DNA of 64,000 nucleotides from Nocardia australiensis (GTDB taxonomy: Bacteria; Actinomycetota; Actinomycetes; Mycobacteriales; Mycobacteriaceae), in contig NZ_JAJFZM010000002.1 of assembly GCF_020733705.1 (NCBI RefSeq), positions 806,001-870,000 on the forward strand. Direction: 5' to 3'. The notes below the pieces were generated by a model that made no database searches, was not told the DNA's origin, and saw nothing but the letters and a program-made list of their open reading frames with translations. Shown here in pieces: positions 44,458-53,048 of the stretch. Both the position numbers and the translations under genes were made by a program. Position 1 is the first letter of the stretch, and the number at the start of each line of letters is the position of its first letter.

Positions 44458-45966
44458 TCAGCGGCCGCCCGCGTAGCGTTCGACGATCTCGTCGATATCC
44501 GCGGTGAGTGGCATCGTGCTGGGCACATCGCCGAGTTTCTGGGTCAGCAGCATCGCCGCGGTGGCCCAGTCCAGGTCTTTTGCCTGTAGCGGTCCGTCCG
44601 AGGCGACCACCCGGTAGGCCAGCGCGGCCGAGAACGCGGCCGCGGCACCGGGCGCATTCTTCAATGCGCGGGGGTAATGCGTGATGTCGGCGCTGAGGTA
44701 GTCCGAACGCATCTCGCACCGAAATCCACCCACGGTGCACACCGCCCGCACTCCGAGCCCGCGTAACCGTCCAGCGACGTCCTCACTGGAGGCAGTCGTG
44801 ACATCCGGGATCATTTTCGCGAGCTCCTCGGCGGATCCGACCAGGTAGTCGACCATATGCAAATATCGGTAAAGGTCCTGTGGCACTGGAAGATTCGGCG
44901 TCGGGCAGACAATCAACCGAGGCTTGGGCCGCAGCGCGGAAACCATCTCCAGCACCTGTTCGACGACACCGACGGCATGTTCGAAGGTCAGCAGCACGAC
45001 ATCGGAGCCACCGATGGCAGCGCGCGCGTCCGGACGCAGCAGATCGGCCGCCTCCAGCCGGACGCGGTGGTTCTGACAACCGATCAACGCCATCTCCCCG
45101 TTCGCGGTGGTGATCACCGCGGTGATCGGCGATGGCGCGAGCGGAACGGACTTGATCAGCTCCGAATGAACTCCGGCGTGATCGAGGTATTCCAGTATGC
45201 GACGGCCGTTTTCATCATCGCCGAGCGCGGAGATGATGTGTACCTCGAGGCCGAGGCGGGCCGCGGCCACCGCACGATTGAGTCCTTTGCCGCCGGGATG
45301 CTCCTCGAAGATGCCGTGCGCGGGTGCGTCGACCGACGGATGGCGGTCCACTCGATAGAGGTGGTCGATGACCGCGTCGCCGACCACCGTGACCCGCCCG
45401 GCGCGTGGCTGCGAATCCGTGAGGGATACAACAATTTTCGGGGTTGGACCTGGCGCGGGAATAGTGTAGCTGCGGTCACCGGCGAGCAGGCCGGCCAATG
45501 CGGTGAACGCCTCATGTTCCGAGGAGGTCCGCAGCCGTTTCACCGTGGGAGCTTCCGGAACGACCTCGGCTCCCAGCGAATCATGCAACCGCTGCCACTG
45601 CTCGGCGAGATACTCACGGCGCTGGCCGAGGTTCTCCGCATATAAACGCTCGAGATCGATTCCGTCAGGAGAACTTTCACGCAAAAGGCCAAGCGAGAGC
45701 GCCGCGTCGGCAATCAGGCGATCGGTCGGCTGCAGCCTGCGCGCCATATCGCGAACGACCGGAATCACCGATTCCTCCGGCGCCGCGCCCGTGCGGTGCG
45801 CGCGCTGACGGACCACGACCAGTTCCAGCAGGGGGGCGACGTCGATCTCGGTGCTACGCAGGCGATCCGAACTCAAGCCCGAGTATTTACACAGCCGCGT
45901 GAGGATGTTGCGTATCGCGACCATGCGAGCGTCCTGCGGAAGGATTTGCACGCTCCGACCCTCCAT
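44458..45966 (-). CDS. PfkB-like sugar/nucleoside kinase homologue with degenerate catalytic motif
   Basis: About 502 residues from ATG 45966. The N-terminal 170 or so residues are helical and unassigned (VAIRNILTRLCKYSGLSSDR, LLELVVVRQRAHRTGAAPE). The C-terminal 300 have the PfkB/ribokinase pattern: RVTVVGDAVIDHLYRVDRHP, then FEEHPGGKGLNRAVAAARLG and late KNAPGAAAAFSAALAY. In active PfkB kinases this last motif is DTxGAGDxF, where Asp is the catalytic base. Here it is Ala (GAAA), so phosphotransfer is unlikely. A binding or sensing role is an inference. The frame is open to 46344, but 45966 or 45924 look like better starts because upstream codon use is poor. The GCHII pair follows it. Confidence 0.75.
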   Translation of the reverse strand: MEGRSVQILPQDARMVAIRNILTRLCKYSGLSSDRLRSTEIDVAPLLELVVVRQRAHRTGAAPEESVIPVVRDMARRLQPTDRLIADAALSLGLLRESSPDGIDLERLYAENLGQRREYLAEQWQRLHDSLGAEVVPEAPTVKRLRTSSEHEAFTALAGLLAGDRSYTIPAPGPTPKIVVSLTDSQPRAGRVTVVGDAVIDHLYRVDRHPSVDAPAHGIFEEHPGGKGLNRAVAAARLGLEVHIISALGDDENGRRILEYLDHAGVHSELIKSVPLAPSPITAVITTANGEMALIGCQNHRVRLEAADLLRPDARAAIGGSDVVLLTFEHAVGVVEQVLEMVSALRPKPRLIVCPTPNLPVPQDLYRYLHMVDYLVGSAEELAKMIPDVTTASSEDVAGRLRGLGVRAVCTVGGFRCEMRSDYLSADITHYPRALKNAPGAAAAFSAALAYRVVASDGPLQAKDLDWATAAMLLTQKLGDVPSTMPLTADIDEIVERYAGGR

Positions 45967-46399
45967 GTGGCTGTTGCCGACTCGTTGTGCCGTCCGGCGA
46001 ACTGCCCCTGCGGCGAGGTTTAGTGCGAGCAGATTCCGGCAATCCCCAACATACCCCGGCAATTGACCTTCATGAAGGGCAAATGCCACACTGAGTTCGA
46101 CGATCTGATCGTCCACCAGACAACTCGGGAGGGCCTGGTGATGAGAGTGATTCTCTTGATGCGACATGCTCGGCGACGCGGCCACCACAGGGCAGGCGAT
46201 TGCGATACCGAGTGGGCGAACGGCTTCCGTACGTCCGAACGACACCCACACACCTATCAGCCAACGTCGTCGCCCGCTCCGCTTTTCTCGATGGCAGCGA
46301 GCACCGGCCGACTCGGTTCCAGCGTCGGCGGGGACCCACCGCACCCCTGAACCGATCGGCGGTTGCGCGGCGGCGACTCCTCGGCCCGAGGAGGCATTC
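45967..46399. promoter_or_regulatory. divergent region between the PfkB-like gene and the small-protein triplet
   Basis: About 433 bases between likely divergent starts. It is the natural place for shared promoters. The minus-strand frame is open across it but its codon use is less biased than that of the genes. No operator could be placed. Confidence 0.35.
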
Positions 46400-46678
46400 G
46401 TGACGATTTACGAAAGCAGCCGGTCGATGACCAGCAGCGTCACACCCGAGTGGGCGTGGCGGGCGGACCGCGACGAGCCGGCGTGGCAACTGAGCTGGTT
46501 ACCCAAACAGCTGACGCGCGAACAAGCGCTGGCCGGGATGCAACTGCAGGAAATCCTCAGCCGTCCCGATCCGGCATCGGACCCTGACGCACACGCGCAG
46601 GCCGGTGCACTCGGTATCACCGTGCAACAGGCGTTGAGCCTGCTGCACCAGCGGATCCTCGATAGGAGGCATTCGTGA
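46400..46678 (+). CDS. small protein of a triplicated family, copy 1
   Basis: A 92-residue protein from GTG 46400 with GAGGAGG before it. It reads MTIYESSRSMTSSVTPEWAW and then WQLSWLPKQLTREQALAGMQ and LQEILSRPDPASDPDAHAQA. The SWLPxxLTREQAxAGMxLxEI block is shared with the next two genes. No signal peptide or membrane segment is visible. The 15-nt sequence GGAGGCATTCGTGAC covers the start and is repeated at the next start (46665-46679), a sign of tandem duplication. I do not recognise a function. Confidence 0.75.
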   Translation: MTIYESSRSMTSSVTPEWAWRADRDEPAWQLSWLPKQLTREQALAGMQLQEILSRPDPASDPDAHAQAGALGITVQQALSLLHQRILDRRHS

Positions 46679-46959
46679 CCAGCTGCGTCACCGACTGGTC
46701 GATGAGCAGCGACCCAACAGCGGAGTCGGCCCACCAGCCGGCGGACAGGTGGACGAAATCGTGGCGGCCGAGTTGGCTGCCCCACCATCTGGTCACTCGC
46801 GAACAAGCACTGGCAGGGATGGATCTCGCAGAGATCTTCGGCACCCCGCATTTCCGGCACGACTCGACGATCCCCGCTCGGGCCTTCTTCTGTGCCGGCC
46901 AACTCGGAATACCCCCAGAGCTCATCGGGCTCGAGCTGTTGCATCGGAGGCAGCCATGA
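46675..46959 (+). CDS. small protein of a triplicated family, copy 2
   Basis: A 94-residue protein. Its GTG start (46675) overlaps the stop of copy 1 by 4 bp. It reads VTDWSMSSDPTAESAHQPAD, then SWRPSWLPHHLVTREQALAG and MDLAEIFGTPHFRHDST. The family block is kept with one extra residue before TREQA. The C-terminus differs from copy 1 after the AGM-L-EI block. The function is unknown. Its tight coupling to copies 1 and 3 implies equal production. Confidence 0.75.
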   Translation: MTSCVTDWSMSSDPTAESAHQPADRWTKSWRPSWLPHHLVTREQALAGMDLAEIFGTPHFRHDSTIPARAFFCAGQLGIPPELIGLELLHRRQP

Positions 46960-47366
46960 ATGTGCACATCACCGAATGGACCATGATCAGCGACATCACC
47001 CCCGAATCGGCATACCGGACCATCCGGTCGGGAGATGCGGTCTGGCGGCTGAGCTGGCTGCCCGACCAGCTACTCACCCGGGCACAGGCACAGGCCGGCA
47101 TGGAACTCGACGAAATCCTCAGCGACCCCAGCGGCGTGCACGACCGTCTCGCGCACTATGAAGCGGCACGGCGCGCGGACACGGTCGGCATCATTTGGCA
47201 ACAGGCGGTAATCCTGTTGTTCAAGCGGATCGCGGGGCGCCTGCACCGCTCGGGCGAGACGTCGGATCAGCATGGGGCTCAGGGGGAACCGGTCGATACC
47301 GGTCGCACCCTGCACTCGGAAGGAATGTCGTTGCACCACACCGGACCACCGCGGGTCGTCGGCTGA
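46956..47366 (+). CDS. small protein of a triplicated family, copy 3 (longer C-terminus)
   Basis: A 136-residue protein. ATG 46956 overlaps the stop of copy 2 by 4 bp; GGAGGCAGCC precedes it. It reads ITEWTMISDITPESAYRTIR, then AVWRLSWLPDQLLTRAQAQA and GMELDEILSDPSGVHDRLAH. A helix follows (TVGIIWQQAVILLFKRIAGR), similar to the end of copy 1 (ALGITVQQALSLLHQRIL). The last 30 or so residues are unrelated and may be read-through. The function is unknown. Confidence 0.75.
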   Translation: MNVHITEWTMISDITPESAYRTIRSGDAVWRLSWLPDQLLTRAQAQAGMELDEILSDPSGVHDRLAHYEAARRADTVGIIWQQAVILLFKRIAGRLHRSGETSDQHGAQGEPVDTGRTLHSEGMSLHHTGPPRVVG

Positions 47367-47436
47367 CACCTCGGCGCACACACGCCGACGGCGACGCGGC
47401 CCTGCCGGTCTTGTATCGGGTATCGGGGGGTGAGTC

Positions 47437-48531
47437 TCAGGCGCGTGGCGCGTGTTCGGCGCCGATGGCGTCGGCGATGTTCTTGTAGCCGTGCGCGCGC
47501 AGACGGTCGGCGAGCCCGCGGTGAATCCTGCGGGTCCAGAACGGGCCACCGTAGATGAAACCGGTATAGCCCTGCAGCAATGTCGCCCCGGCTAGGACAC
47601 GTTCCCACGCTTGATCGGGGGTTTCGATGCCGCCGACGCTGATGAGCACGAGCCGCTCGCCGACACGGAGGTAGAGGCGGCGCAGCACTTCCAGGGAGCG
47701 CTCCGCGACCGGGGGGCCCGATAGGCCACCCGCACCCATGGCGGCGACCTCGGCGGCGTCGGTGTGCAGACTGTCGCGGCGGATGGTGGTGTTGGTGGCG
47801 ACGATGCCGGCCAGCCTCAGTTCCACAGCGAGGTCGGCGACCGCGTCGATATCGTCGTCGGACAGGTCGGGGGCGATCTTCACCAGGACGGGCACCTCGA
47901 CACTGTCGAGCACCGCTCGCAGCACCGGGCGCAGCGATTCGACCGCCTGTAGGTCCCGCAGGCCGGGGGTGTTGGGGGAGCTGACGTTGACGACAACGAA
48001 ATCGGCGAGTGGACCGAGCAGCGCGGCGCTGATCGCGTAATCGGCCGCGGCGGCGTCGGGTTCGACGATCTTCGTCTTACCGATGTTCGCGCCGATCGGC
48101 ACGGTGACACGGCCCGGCGCGGCGGCGCGGCGGCCGCGCAGTCGCTTCGCGGCCGCCGCCGCGCCGTGATTGTTGAAACCCATCCGGTTGATCAGGGCGC
48201 GGTCGGCGCGCAGCCGGAACAGTCGCGGCGCGGGGTTACCCGGCTGGGCCTGCGCGGTGACGGTGCCGATCTCGGCGAAACCGAAACCGAGTGGGCCCCA
48301 GGCATCGACACCGTCGGCGTTCTTGTCGAAACCGGCGGCCAGCCCCAACGGTGCCGGGAAGTCGACACCGAAGGCGGTGTTACGCAGGATCGGATCATCG
48401 CAGACCAGCACCTTCGACATCGCCCACCGCGTCGGGGCGAGACGATCGGCGAGTTTCATCACGGTGAAGACCAGATGGTGGATGCGTTCGGGCGGCAGCA
48501 GGAACATCAGGCGTAGCAGTAGTGCGTACAT
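47437..48531 (-). CDS. pyrD: quinone-dependent dihydroorotate dehydrogenase (class 2)
   Basis: A 364-residue protein. It starts MYALLLRLMFLLPPERIHHL, the membrane-associating helix of class 2, then PAPLGLAAGFDKNADGVDAW. NRMGFNNHGA and FVVVNVSSPNTPGLRDLQ (catalytic Ser) and LVKIAPDLSDDDID follow, then GGLSGPPVAERSLEVLRRLY and QGYTGFIYGGPFWTRRIHRG. FMN-binding and quinone-tunnel residues are at their normal places. It oxidises dihydroorotate in pyrimidine synthesis at the membrane. Start ATG 48531 is the family N-terminus. It lies in the conserved lppL-DUF5703-pyrD neighbourhood. Confidence 0.96.
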   Translation of the reverse strand: MYALLLRLMFLLPPERIHHLVFTVMKLADRLAPTRWAMSKVLVCDDPILRNTAFGVDFPAPLGLAAGFDKNADGVDAWGPLGFGFAEIGTVTAQAQPGNPAPRLFRLRADRALINRMGFNNHGAAAAAKRLRGRRAAAPGRVTVPIGANIGKTKIVEPDAAAADYAISAALLGPLADFVVVNVSSPNTPGLRDLQAVESLRPVLRAVLDSVEVPVLVKIAPDLSDDDIDAVADLAVELRLAGIVATNTTIRRDSLHTDAAEVAAMGAGGLSGPPVAERSLEVLRRLYLRVGERLVLISVGGIETPDQAWERVLAGATLLQGYTGFIYGGPFWTRRIHRGLADRLRAHGYKNIADAIGAEHAPRA

Positions 48532-48535
48532 CGGT

Positions 48536-48820
48536 TCACATTCCCGGTTCGGGCTGGGGTAGCAGCGCGGTTTTGCGGCGGCGCAACAACACTCGGCGAC
48601 TGCCGTCGGTGTAGGCACGCACGCGCGAGAGTTCCCAACCGCCGAATTCGGCCTGGATGGCCAGGCGCATCGATGCGGTCACCCGGTTCACCTCCGGAGG
48701 CAGTCGCAGTGGCACGTATTCATAGTCGTCACTGGAGGTTTCCCAGCTCGGGGGCAGTATGTTGCGCGGGCTCCGGCGCGATCGATGTTCCGGCGTTTCG
48801 GTATCCTTCGGCGCCATCAT
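48536..48820 (-). CDS. DUF5703 family protein
   Basis: A 94-residue protein. It reads DDYEYVPLRLPPEVNRVTAS, then MRLAIQAEFGGWELSRVRAY and TDGSRRVLLRRRKTALLPQP, the DUF5703 pattern of actinobacteria. Start ATG 48820 overlaps the stop of the upstream lipoprotein (ATGA). It ends 4 bp before the pyrD start, so lppL, DUF5703 and pyrD are one operon. The function is unknown. It resembles Rv2137c of M. tuberculosis in position and size. Confidence 0.85.
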   Translation of the reverse strand: MMAPKDTETPEHRSRRSPRNILPPSWETSSDDYEYVPLRLPPEVNRVTASMRLAIQAEFGGWELSRVRAYTDGSRRVLLRRRKTALLPQPEPGM

Positions 48821-49863
48821 TGCCCTCTCTTGCGCTGGTCCGCGCGAATCCGCTGCAGACCGTCTCCGGTCGCGGACCCGACGAACAGGTCACCGGTGTG
48901 CTCATCGACGGTCACCGAATTCGGCTGCCGGACGGTCGGATACCGGCCGATCTCCTTCGGCATCCCCGTCGACAGATCGAATCCGACGACTTCGTTGCTC
49001 TGCGTGCACGTCACCCACACGGTGTCGGACCGCTGATCGTAGGCGAGCGCGTAAGGCGACGATGCTACGGGGAAACGCTGACGCAGCACGAGCGGTCCGG
49101 TGGTGTAGACCAGCAGTTCGTTACCGGCAGTGTCGGTGATGATGACCCGGCCGTAGTGGTCGGAGATCATATTGGTGGCACCGTCGCCCGCGCGCAGGGA
49201 CAGACCGATCCGGTCTTTGTCCGTATCGATTTCGGTGAGGGAGGTTTGACGGCGGTCCAGCACGGCGATGCGGTCCTCGACCATCGCGAGCGCGTCGGCC
49301 GAGGCCAGGCCCGATACCGAGTCCCGCACATCGCCGCCGGCTGTGATGATGCGGACCTTGCCGTCTGCGGTCCCGACGACCAGGTCGCCATCCTCACGTC
49401 GCTGGACGGATCTGACGTCGCCCTCGACCGGGACCTCGCTGATCGCGCCGGTCGCGATGTCCACGCGGATGACCCGTCCCTGGGCGGGGACGAGGATTTC
49501 GCCGGGCGCGCCCTGCGCGATCGCCGCCGCGGGTGCGGGCAGCGCCACAGTGCGCAGGTCGGGGTTCGGTGTGCCCGAGGGGCCGATACGGGTGAGTGTC
49601 GCGGGGTCGATGATCATCAGCGCACCGCCCGCGTCGAGTGCGACCAGTTTCCCGGTGCCTGACTCGGCCAGCAGCCCGCCGATCGGTTTCGCCAGCGCGA
49701 ACACCTCGCCGCCGGGCGGAGTGCTCATCCCGGGTGCGACGGCCGCGGTGGCCGGGTCACGGGTCGGCGCGACGGCGGTCCCCTTATCGGAGGAGCAGCC
49801 AACCAGCAGCACTAATGCCGCCACACCCGCAATCGCTGAGGAGACCGAGCCACGAGGGCGCAT
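48817..49863 (-). CDS. lppL: LppL-like lipoprotein, beta-propeller fold
   Basis: A 348-residue protein. It begins MRPRGSVSSAIAGVAALVLL and VGC, a lipobox, so it should be lipid-anchored outside the membrane. The body has repeating blade-like units (LVALDAGGALMIIDPATLTR, GDLVVGTADGKVRIITAGGD, VWVTCTQSNEVVGFDLSTGM), a YncE/WD-like propeller. The M. tuberculosis counterpart in the same position is LppL (Rv2138). It overlaps the DUF5703 start. Its ligand is unknown. Confidence 0.85.
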   Translation of the reverse strand: MRPRGSVSSAIAGVAALVLLVGCSSDKGTAVAPTRDPATAAVAPGMSTPPGGEVFALAKPIGGLLAESGTGKLVALDAGGALMIIDPATLTRIGPSGTPNPDLRTVALPAPAAAIAQGAPGEILVPAQGRVIRVDIATGAISEVPVEGDVRSVQRREDGDLVVGTADGKVRIITAGGDVRDSVSGLASADALAMVEDRIAVLDRRQTSLTEIDTDKDRIGLSLRAGDGATNMISDHYGRVIITDTAGNELLVYTTGPLVLRQRFPVASSPYALAYDQRSDTVWVTCTQSNEVVGFDLSTGMPKEIGRYPTVRQPNSVTVDEHTGDLFVGSATGDGLQRIRADQRKRGQ

Positions 49864-50026
49864 CCACCGAACTCCTTCTACCGCACTACCGACAAAATCA
49901 ACCGCAACATGACCATCTGACCATGATGACGCACTGTGGCGGCGGACCGGGGTGGCGGCTCCAACTGAATGTGGGTGATCAGGGTTACGGTTAACTCCAA
50001 TCAGCGTCCACCTCAGGGAGATCCGG
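49864..50026. promoter_or_regulatory. divergent intergenic region, lppL operon / small ORF-mtb12-mmpL operon
   Basis: A 163-bp gap between divergent genes. Promoters for both should be here. I cannot place them. Confidence 0.35.
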
Positions 50027-50383
50027 TTGAAAGCCGACCATCCATCGGGATTTGCCATCGACGACATAACCGTTGGTCCGTTCGCGCACGGGTTCGGCAC
50101 GACCGCCGACGGCCGACCATACGCGTTCCGCACGGTCCGGTCGACCGTTGAGCTGGAGATCTACCGCTGCGACCTGGACACCGACGTGCCCGGACCCGAC
50201 GACGTCACCGCCGTCGCACAGGCCCGCGTCACCGATATCGACCTCGACGACGAACGCAGCGTCATCGCACTGGTCCGGGACATGATTCCGGACGCGGTGG
50301 CGGTCGAAGCGAACGCCGAGCGTGACGTGACGACCGTCCGGGCCCTGCTGGGCCGAATCAGTTCCGCCATCGATGGTATGTAG
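50027..50383 (+). CDS. conserved-looking hypothetical protein (118 aa)
   Basis: Starts TTG 50027 with CAGGGAGATCC before it. It reads MKADHPSGFAIDDITVGPFA, then TVRSTVELEIYRCDLDTDVP and ERSVIALVRDMIPDAVAVEA. It is acidic, soluble and lacks a signal peptide. Its stop (50381-50383) is immediately followed by the next gene's ATG at 50384, so translation is coupled to the MTB12-like lipoprotein. I do not recognise the family. Confidence 0.65.
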   Translation: MKADHPSGFAIDDITVGPFAHGFGTTADGRPYAFRTVRSTVELEIYRCDLDTDVPGPDDVTAVAQARVTDIDLDDERSVIALVRDMIPDAVAVEANAERDVTTVRALLGRISSAIDGM

Positions 50384-50923
50384 ATGGTGATGCCAACCAC
50401 ACGATTCGCCCGTACCGCGCTGACCGCAGCAGCCTCCCTCACAGTGGCTTCGGCCGCGGCGTGCAGCACGGGACCGGACGAGGCGGCCATCGACGCCGCA
50501 CGTTCGTCGGCCAATGCGTCGCTGTCCTCCTCGGTCGCCGCCTCCTCCAGCGCCGCACACCCACCGTTGCCGACCGCCGCCGAACTCGACGCCCAAATCA
50601 AACGCGCCCTCGACCCGGCACTGCCCGACAGCGAACGCACCGCCCTCATCGAGGACGGTGAAATCTTCAAAGACGCCATCCCGGACATGTACACGGCGCT
50701 GCGGGACAATCCGCACGCTGTCTACGGCGTCACCGATCCGGTGTTCGACAACCGCGACAGCACGCTGACCGCGACCATGCGCCTGGACAAGGACGGCACC
50801 GGTTCCGCGATCCGCACCACGGTGGTGCATTTCGTGCTCCTCGACGGGAAATGGAAGATCTCGCGCACCGACCTGTGCGGCATCCTGCGCTCCGCCGACT
50901 ACCACACCCCTGCCTGCGGCTAA
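50384..50923 (+). CDS. MTB12-like secreted/lipoprotein
   Basis: A 179-residue protein. It starts MVMPTTRFARTALTAAASLT and VASAAACSTG, a signal peptide with a lipobox-like AAAC. The C-terminal domain reads ALDPALPDSERTALIEDGEI, then YGVTDPVFDNRDSTLTATMR and LLDGKWKISRTDLCGIL, the pattern of low-molecular-weight antigen MTB12 proteins. It probably sits on the outer face of the membrane. The stop overlaps the MMPL start (50923). The function is unknown; the coupling to an exporter suggests a partner role. Confidence 0.8.
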   Translation: MVMPTTRFARTALTAAASLTVASAAACSTGPDEAAIDAARSSANASLSSSVAASSSAAHPPLPTAAELDAQIKRALDPALPDSERTALIEDGEIFKDAIPDMYTALRDNPHAVYGVTDPVFDNRDSTLTATMRLDKDGTGSAIRTTVVHFVLLDGKWKISRTDLCGILRSADYHTPACG

Positions 50924-53016
50924 TGCTCGACACCGGTCTGGCGCGGTGGGGCCATATCGTCTACCGCCACCGATACCTCGTCATCGCCGTCTTCACGCTC
51001 GCGGTTATCGCCTCGGGCTGGTACGGGCGCGACCTGGCAGACCGGCTGACCCAAGAGGGCTGGTTCGACGAGAGCAGCGAATCGGTCGCCGCGTCCAAAA
51101 TCGCCGACGACACCTTCGGCCGCGACACCGACAGCGACATCATCGCCCTCTACACCGCACCCGAAGGCACCACCGTCGACGACCCGGCCGTGCGCGCCGC
51201 GGTGACCAGCGAACTCGAGCAACTGCTCACCACCCACCCCGACCGCGTCCAGAAGATCGACAGCTACTGGGACAGCCCCTTCGCCGCGCAAGCCACCGAC
51301 GCCTCCCACACTCACGCCTTCGCCAGCATCGGTCTGCGCGGGGAGGGCACCGCCACCGTCGAGAACTACGCGGCGATCAAAGATGAACTCGGTGCCGGAT
51401 CAGCGGGCGGCGGACCAGGCTGGACCACGGTGCAGCTGGCCGGGCTGCAACCGATCGTCGAAGGCATCAACCAGGGCATGCAGCACGACATCAAGCGCGC
51501 CGAGATCATCGCGTTGCCGGTCGTGGCGATCCTGCTGTATTTCGTGTTCGGCGGGGTCATCGGCGCACTACTGCCGGTACTCATCGGCGGCATGACCGTG
51601 CTGGGCACCCAGGGCACCGTGCGCGCGCTCACCGACCACATCGAAGTGAACGTATTCGCCAGCGCCGTAGTCACTTTGGTGAGCCTGGGACTGGCAATCG
51701 ACTACGGACTGTTCACCGTGACCAGATTTCGCGAAGAACTCGCGTCGGGCCGCACCGTCGAGGAGGCGACCGCACGCACGGTCGCGACCGCGGGACGCAC
51801 CGTGCTGTTCTCCGCGGCGATCATCGCCGTCAGCCTCGGCGCGTTGTTCATATTCCCCAACGGCGTACTGCGCTCGGTACCCTACGGCGGCATCAGCGCG
51901 GTGCTGTTGGCCGCGTTGCTGTCGGTGACCGCGCTACCGGCGGTGCTGAGCATTGTGGGCACACGAATCGACCTGTGGGGCTGGCATCGGTTCTCGCGCA
52001 CCAAAACCGAGGCACAAATCGATGCCGGATTCTTCTCGCGGCTGGCGCAACGGGCGATGCGGCGGCCGTGGCTGGTGGCAGTACCGATCGTGCTGATACT
52101 GCTGGCGCTGAGCATCCCATTCCGCAATATCGAATTCGGCGCGTTGAGCGAACGCTATCTGGCCGAGGACAATTCGGCGCGCAGCGCCCAGGAACACTTC
52201 GACGAACTGTTCCCGAGTTTCCGCACCGAACCACTCAAACTCGTGGTGATCGGCGCTGATCCACAGCAGCTCAGCGACATTCGCTACGAAGCCAATCAAG
52301 TGCCCGGTCTCACCGGACGATTCGAACCCGGCGCGCCCACCAAGAACGATATGAATGTGCTCAACGCGGGACTGTCCGATAAACGCGACGCGGACACGGT
52401 GATCGCCGCCCTGCGAGCCATCCCGGAACCACCGGGCGTGGACATCATGGTTGCCGGGGTTCCCGCGCTCGAACGCGACAGCATCAACGGACTGCTCAAC
52501 GGGCTGCCGATGCTGGCGGCGACCCTGGTGGTCGCGGCTCTCGCGCTCATGTATGTGGCGTTCCGATCGATGGTGCTAGCGCTCAAGGCCGTCGTCATGA
52601 GTGCCCTGAGCCTCGGCTCCACCCTGGGCATCCTGACCTGGGTCTTCGTGGAGGGGCACGGCGCCGGAACCTTCCATTTCACACCGGGACCGCTGATGTT
52701 CGCAGTGCTGGCACTGATCGTGACAGTGATCTTCGGGCTGTCCACCGACTACGAGGTGTTTCTGCTGTCGCGGATGGCCGAAGCCCGTGCGGGCGGCGCC
52801 GACCCACCCGAGGCGATCCGCTACGGCATCGCCCACACCGGCGGCGTCATCACCTCCGCCGCAGCGATCCTCATTGTCGTGACCGGCGCGTTCGGGTTCT
52901 CCGATCTGGTGCTGATGAAATACATCGCCTACGGCATGATCGCGGCACTGGTGATCGACGCGACGGTGATCCGCATGTTGCTGACGCCCGCCGTACTCAA
53001 ACTGATCTGGCGCTGA
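50923..53016 (+). CDS. MMPL family (RND-type) lipid/drug exporter
   Basis: A 697-residue protein. It begins MLDTGLARWGHIVYRHRYLV, then a periplasmic loop and a helix bundle (IALPVVAILLYFVFGGVIGA) with GLAIDYGLFTVTRFREELAS, the MMPL Asp-Tyr pair of the proton relay. The second half has the matching FGLSTDYEVFLLSRMAEARA. Family length is about 700 to 1000; this is the compact type. It moves lipids or cell-wall precursors out, driven by protons. The ATG overlaps the preceding stop. In mycolic-acid bacteria such exporters often work with small lipoproteins. Confidence 0.92.
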   Translation: MLDTGLARWGHIVYRHRYLVIAVFTLAVIASGWYGRDLADRLTQEGWFDESSESVAASKIADDTFGRDTDSDIIALYTAPEGTTVDDPAVRAAVTSELEQLLTTHPDRVQKIDSYWDSPFAAQATDASHTHAFASIGLRGEGTATVENYAAIKDELGAGSAGGGPGWTTVQLAGLQPIVEGINQGMQHDIKRAEIIALPVVAILLYFVFGGVIGALLPVLIGGMTVLGTQGTVRALTDHIEVNVFASAVVTLVSLGLAIDYGLFTVTRFREELASGRTVEEATARTVATAGRTVLFSAAIIAVSLGALFIFPNGVLRSVPYGGISAVLLAALLSVTALPAVLSIVGTRIDLWGWHRFSRTKTEAQIDAGFFSRLAQRAMRRPWLVAVPIVLILLALSIPFRNIEFGALSERYLAEDNSARSAQEHFDELFPSFRTEPLKLVVIGADPQQLSDIRYEANQVPGLTGRFEPGAPTKNDMNVLNAGLSDKRDADTVIAALRAIPEPPGVDIMVAGVPALERDSINGLLNGLPMLAATLVVAALALMYVAFRSMVLALKAVVMSALSLGSTLGILTWVFVEGHGAGTFHFTPGPLMFAVLALIVTVIFGLSTDYEVFLLSRMAEARAGGADPPEAIRYGIAHTGGVITSAAAILIVVTGAFGFSDLVLMKYIAYGMIAALVIDATVIRMLLTPAVLKLIWR

Positions 53017-53048
53017 GACAACCGGCGCCGAGCTGAAGGAGGACGACC

